7,593 bases of DNA from Rhodoferax sp. Its GTDB lineage: Bacteria; Pseudomonadota; Gammaproteobacteria; Burkholderiales; Burkholderiaceae. The notes beneath the pieces are model-generated. The model saw only the letters and a program-made list of their open reading frames with translations. It was not told where the DNA came from and searched no databases. Location of the stretch: contig JAIFMT010000159.1 of the NCBI GenBank assembly GCA_020048295.1, positions 1-7,593 of the forward strand, given 5' to 3'. The translations under genes were made by a program, and so were the position numbers. Shown here in pieces: positions 6,160 through 7,593 of this stretch. Position 1 is the first letter of the stretch, and each line of letters starts with the position of its first letter.

Positions 6160-6867
6160 ATGACCCATTCAATCAAAGCCCTTTGCGCCACCCTGCTGGC
6201 AGCCCTTGTTCTCAGCGCCTGCGGTGGCGGTGGCAGCGACAGCCCGGCCGGTAACGGTGGCCCGCCGATGCTGGTGGATGCCGAAGGTGTCTCCACCTTT
6301 GACAGCAGCAACCTCACCACCACCCTGACCGCCTTGCCAGTGGAAGCGCTCAGTGCTGTCGAGCAGGCCTCGCTGCTGCTGATGCGCGAAGAAGAAAAGC
6401 TGGCGCAGGACGTGTATGCACAGCTTGACCTGAACTGGAGCAGTCAGACACGGGTGTTTGGCAACATCACCAAAAGCGAAGCCACCCATACCGAAGCGGT
6501 GCGCCAGCTGTTGTTGCGCTACAACCTGGCTGACCCCAATGCCACGCTGACCGCCGGCGTGTATCAGAACACCACGCTGCAAAGCCTGTACACGCAGCTG
6601 GTCGCCAGTGGAAAAATCTCGCTGGTGGATGCTTTGAGAGTGGGTGCAGCAGTGGAAGAAATCGACATCCTCGACCTGATCAATGGCATGTCCAGCATTG
6701 ACAACCAGGACATCCGACTGGTGTATGACAACCTGCTCAAAGGCTCACGCAACCACCTGCGCGCCTTCACCAACGCGCTGGCAGGCCAGGGCGTGACGTA
6801 TGTGCCGCAGTACATGACCGCAGCGGACTACCAGGCCATTGTCAGCGCGCCGATGGAGCGGCAATGA
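6160..6867 (+). CDS. Lipoprotein with DUF2202 ferritin-like domain
   Basis: A 235-residue predicted lipoprotein. A hydrophobic leader ends in the lipobox LSAC, with Cys21 as lipidation site, followed by a Gly/Ser/Asp linker. Gly at +2 rather than Asp favours outer-membrane sorting. The domain from about 60 to 230 matches DUF2202, a ferritin-like four-helix family. Its hallmark segments are LLLMREEEKLAQDVY (72-86), FGNITKSEATHTEAV (100-114) with Glu107-x-x-His110, AAVEEIDILDL (163-173), and GSRNHLRAF (195-203) with His199. Their spacing suits a metal site of Glu78/79, Glu107, His110, Glu166/167 and His199; metal binding is inferred. I chose the ATG at 6160 because it begins the leader. An in-frame GTG at 6100 would read through the terminator hairpin. 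No Shine-Dalgarno precedes 6160. It overlaps the next gene by four bases. Confidence 0.9.
   Translation: MTHSIKALCATLLAALVLSACGGGGSDSPAGNGGPPMLVDAEGVSTFDSSNLTTTLTALPVEALSAVEQASLLLMREEEKLAQDVYAQLDLNWSSQTRVFGNITKSEATHTEAVRQLLLRYNLADPNATLTAGVYQNTTLQSLYTQLVASGKISLVDALRVGAAVEEIDILDLINGMSSIDNQDIRLVYDNLLKGSRNHLRAFTNALAGQGVTYVPQYMTAADYQAIVSAPMERQ
6855..6858 (+). promoter_or_regulatory. Ribosome binding site of the LTxxQ-protein gene, inside the lipoprotein gene
   Basis: GGAG five bases before the ATG at 6864 supports the start that overlaps the lipoprotein stop (ATGA). Confidence 0.65.
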
Positions 6868-7409
6868 CCGACCTGATGATGCTCAAAGCCGGCTGGCTGG
6901 CAGCATTGCTGGCCTTGCTGCCGCTGCTGGGAATGGCGCAAACCCTGGCCACGCCCGCCACGCCAGCGGCAGCCGCCGCGGCCATGCCGGCAGGCGTTGC
7001 TCTCCGGGTCACCCTGACGCCCGCACAGCTACAGGAACGGCTGGCCCTGAGCCCGGCGCAGCAGCCGCTGTGGCAGGCTTTTGAGGCCAGCCTGATGCAG
7101 ACCGAGGCGCTGCGCCTGCGTGAGGTGCCGGTACTTGCCTCGCAAAACAGCGCCGCGCAGCAGTTGACCCAGCGTATCTCCCAGCAACAAAATCGGCTGG
7201 CGGCACTGGAAGAGCTGGAACTGGCTGTCAAACCGCTGCTGCAAAGCCTGAGCCCGGCCCAGCTGGCGCTGGCCAACCAGTATCTGACGGGCATCATTCC
7301 CGGATTCAGCGACAGCAGCCTTTGCCCGGCTGCAACGCCAGAGCCGCGCCAGAAGGGGCAAGCTGGCACGGCGTCCAAGCGCGGACGTGGCATGGGCAGT
7401 GGACTGTGA
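6864..7409 (+). CDS. LTxxQ-motif periplasmic protein (Spy/CpxP-like)
   Basis: A 181-residue exported protein. The signal peptide (LKAGWLAALLALLPLLGMA, cleavage likely after Ala25) is followed by an Ala/Pro linker and a helical region (about 50-145). That region has LTPAQ (51-55), LSPAQ (62-66) and LSPAQ (129-133), fitting the LTxxQ pattern of Spy/CpxP periplasmic chaperones and metal-sensing accessory proteins. The match rests on motif and helical layout, so the family call is moderate. The tail is basic, ending KRGRGMGSGL, with a single Cys154. Its start overlaps the lipoprotein stop as ATGA and has its own GGAG, so the two are translationally coupled and probably work together. Spy-type proteins are classically under Cpx/Bae two-component control, which fits the divergent kinase-regulator pair nearby. 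Confidence 0.75.
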   Translation: MTDLMMLKAGWLAALLALLPLLGMAQTLATPATPAAAAAAMPAGVALRVTLTPAQLQERLALSPAQQPLWQAFEASLMQTEALRLREVPVLASQNSAAQQLTQRISQQQNRLAALEELELAVKPLLQSLSPAQLALANQYLTGIIPGFSDSSLCPAATPEPRQKGQAGTASKRGRGMGSGL

Positions 7410-7444
7410 AGCGGCTTTGCCCGGCACAATTCGACGGCACATCC

Positions 7445-7463
7445 GTGGTTGGAAATCAACCAC
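7445..7463. terminator. Hairpin between convergent genes, possible terminator
   Basis: GTGGTTG (7445-7451) and CAACCAC (7457-7463) form a perfect 7-bp stem with the loop GAAAT in the 63-bp gap between the LTxxQ gene and glcF, which converge here. No T-run follows on either strand, so its terminator role is uncertain. Confidence 0.4.
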
Positions 7464-7472
7464 TCGATCGCT

Positions 7473-7593
7473 TCAGCCAAGCGCCTCGTCGAGCACCTCA
7501 ACCCAGTGCCGCACTGGCGTGGCGGTGCCGCTTTGCAGGTGGGTGATGCAGCCGATATTGGCCGACACAATCTGCTCGGGTTTCTCGCTGCCA
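7473..7593 (-). CDS. glcF: Glycolate oxidase iron-sulfur subunit, C-terminus (partial)
   Basis: The last 39 residues of a minus-strand gene enter from the right edge: SEKPEQIVSANIGC, then ITHLQSGTATPVRHWVEVLD, ending EALG before TGA (complement of 7473-7475). ANIGC-x-x-HLQSG-T-x-PVRHW is the characteristic end of GlcF, the Fe-S/CCG-domain subunit that passes electrons from glycolate oxidase (GlcDEF) to the respiratory chain. The conserved Cys of the final CCG-type motif is present. Only about a tenth of the protein is visible, so the rest cannot be judged. The frame was deduced directly because this fragment has no start codon in the window. Confidence 0.85.
   Translation of the reverse strand, partial: GSEKPEQIVSANIGCITHLQSGTATPVRHWVEVLDEALG

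Noticed and set aside
6137..6165. TTGACT (6137-6142) as a -35 box for the lipoprotein gene
   Set aside because: A 17-bp spacer would place the -10 box on the start codon, and no -10-like sequence is there.
6842..7570. A 242-codon minus-strand open frame opposite the LTxxQ gene and running over the glcF end
   Set aside because: It is in a different frame from the clear GlcF C-terminus, is Cys/Arg/Ser-rich, and conflicts with the signal peptide and LTxxQ motifs read on the plus strand.

Overview
The window is high-GC (roughly 60%+), densely coded bacterial chromosome. It fits a betaproteobacterium of the Comamonadaceae (Rhodoferax/Polaromonas/Acidovorax-like). This rests on the AceK and GlcF sequences, the GC-rich codon use, and a short AT-rich palindromic intergenic element (about 931-977) resembling one I recall as dispersed in that family. 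The assignment is inference; no rRNA or tRNA is present.

Layout. (1) Plus strand, 1-2183: the C-terminal half of isocitrate dehydrogenase kinase/phosphatase (aceK, cut by the left edge), then the palindromic element, then a complete acetyl-CoA acetyltransferase. (2) Minus strand, 5268 down to 2217: an OmpR-type response regulator, an EnvZ-type sensor kinase overlapping it by four bases (GTGA), and a metallo-beta-lactamase-fold hydrolase. These read as one operon that converges on the thiolase. (3) A 149-bp divergent intergenic region, 5269-5417. (4) Plus strand, 5418-7409: four consecutive genes, all for proteins with export signals. They are a Gly-rich secreted protein, a small protein with two HTPGTGLT repeats, a lipoprotein with a DUF2202 ferritin-like domain, and an LTxxQ (Spy/CpxP-like) periplasmic protein translationally coupled to it. 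A strong intrinsic terminator separates the second and third genes. (5) Minus strand, right edge: the last 39 residues of glycolate oxidase iron-sulfur subunit (glcF), converging on the LTxxQ gene.

How the parts may work together. The left part is central carbon metabolism: glyoxylate-branch control by AceK and acetyl-CoA/acetoacetyl-CoA exchange by the thiolase. The centre and right look like an envelope-sensing module, with a membrane sensor kinase and its regulator divergent from a set of exported proteins including a Spy-like chaperone candidate. That arrangement is typical of an envelope or metal stress regulon, but the regulatory link is inferred from position only. The most interesting detail is at 6087-6138. 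The terminator's left arm can also pair, perfectly over 9 bp, with a segment covering the stop codon of the preceding gene. This makes a possible terminator/antiterminator switch controlling the ferritin-like lipoprotein and its Spy-like partner.

No stretch without a gene exceeds 150 bp. I saw no insertion sequences, CRISPR arrays or RNA genes.
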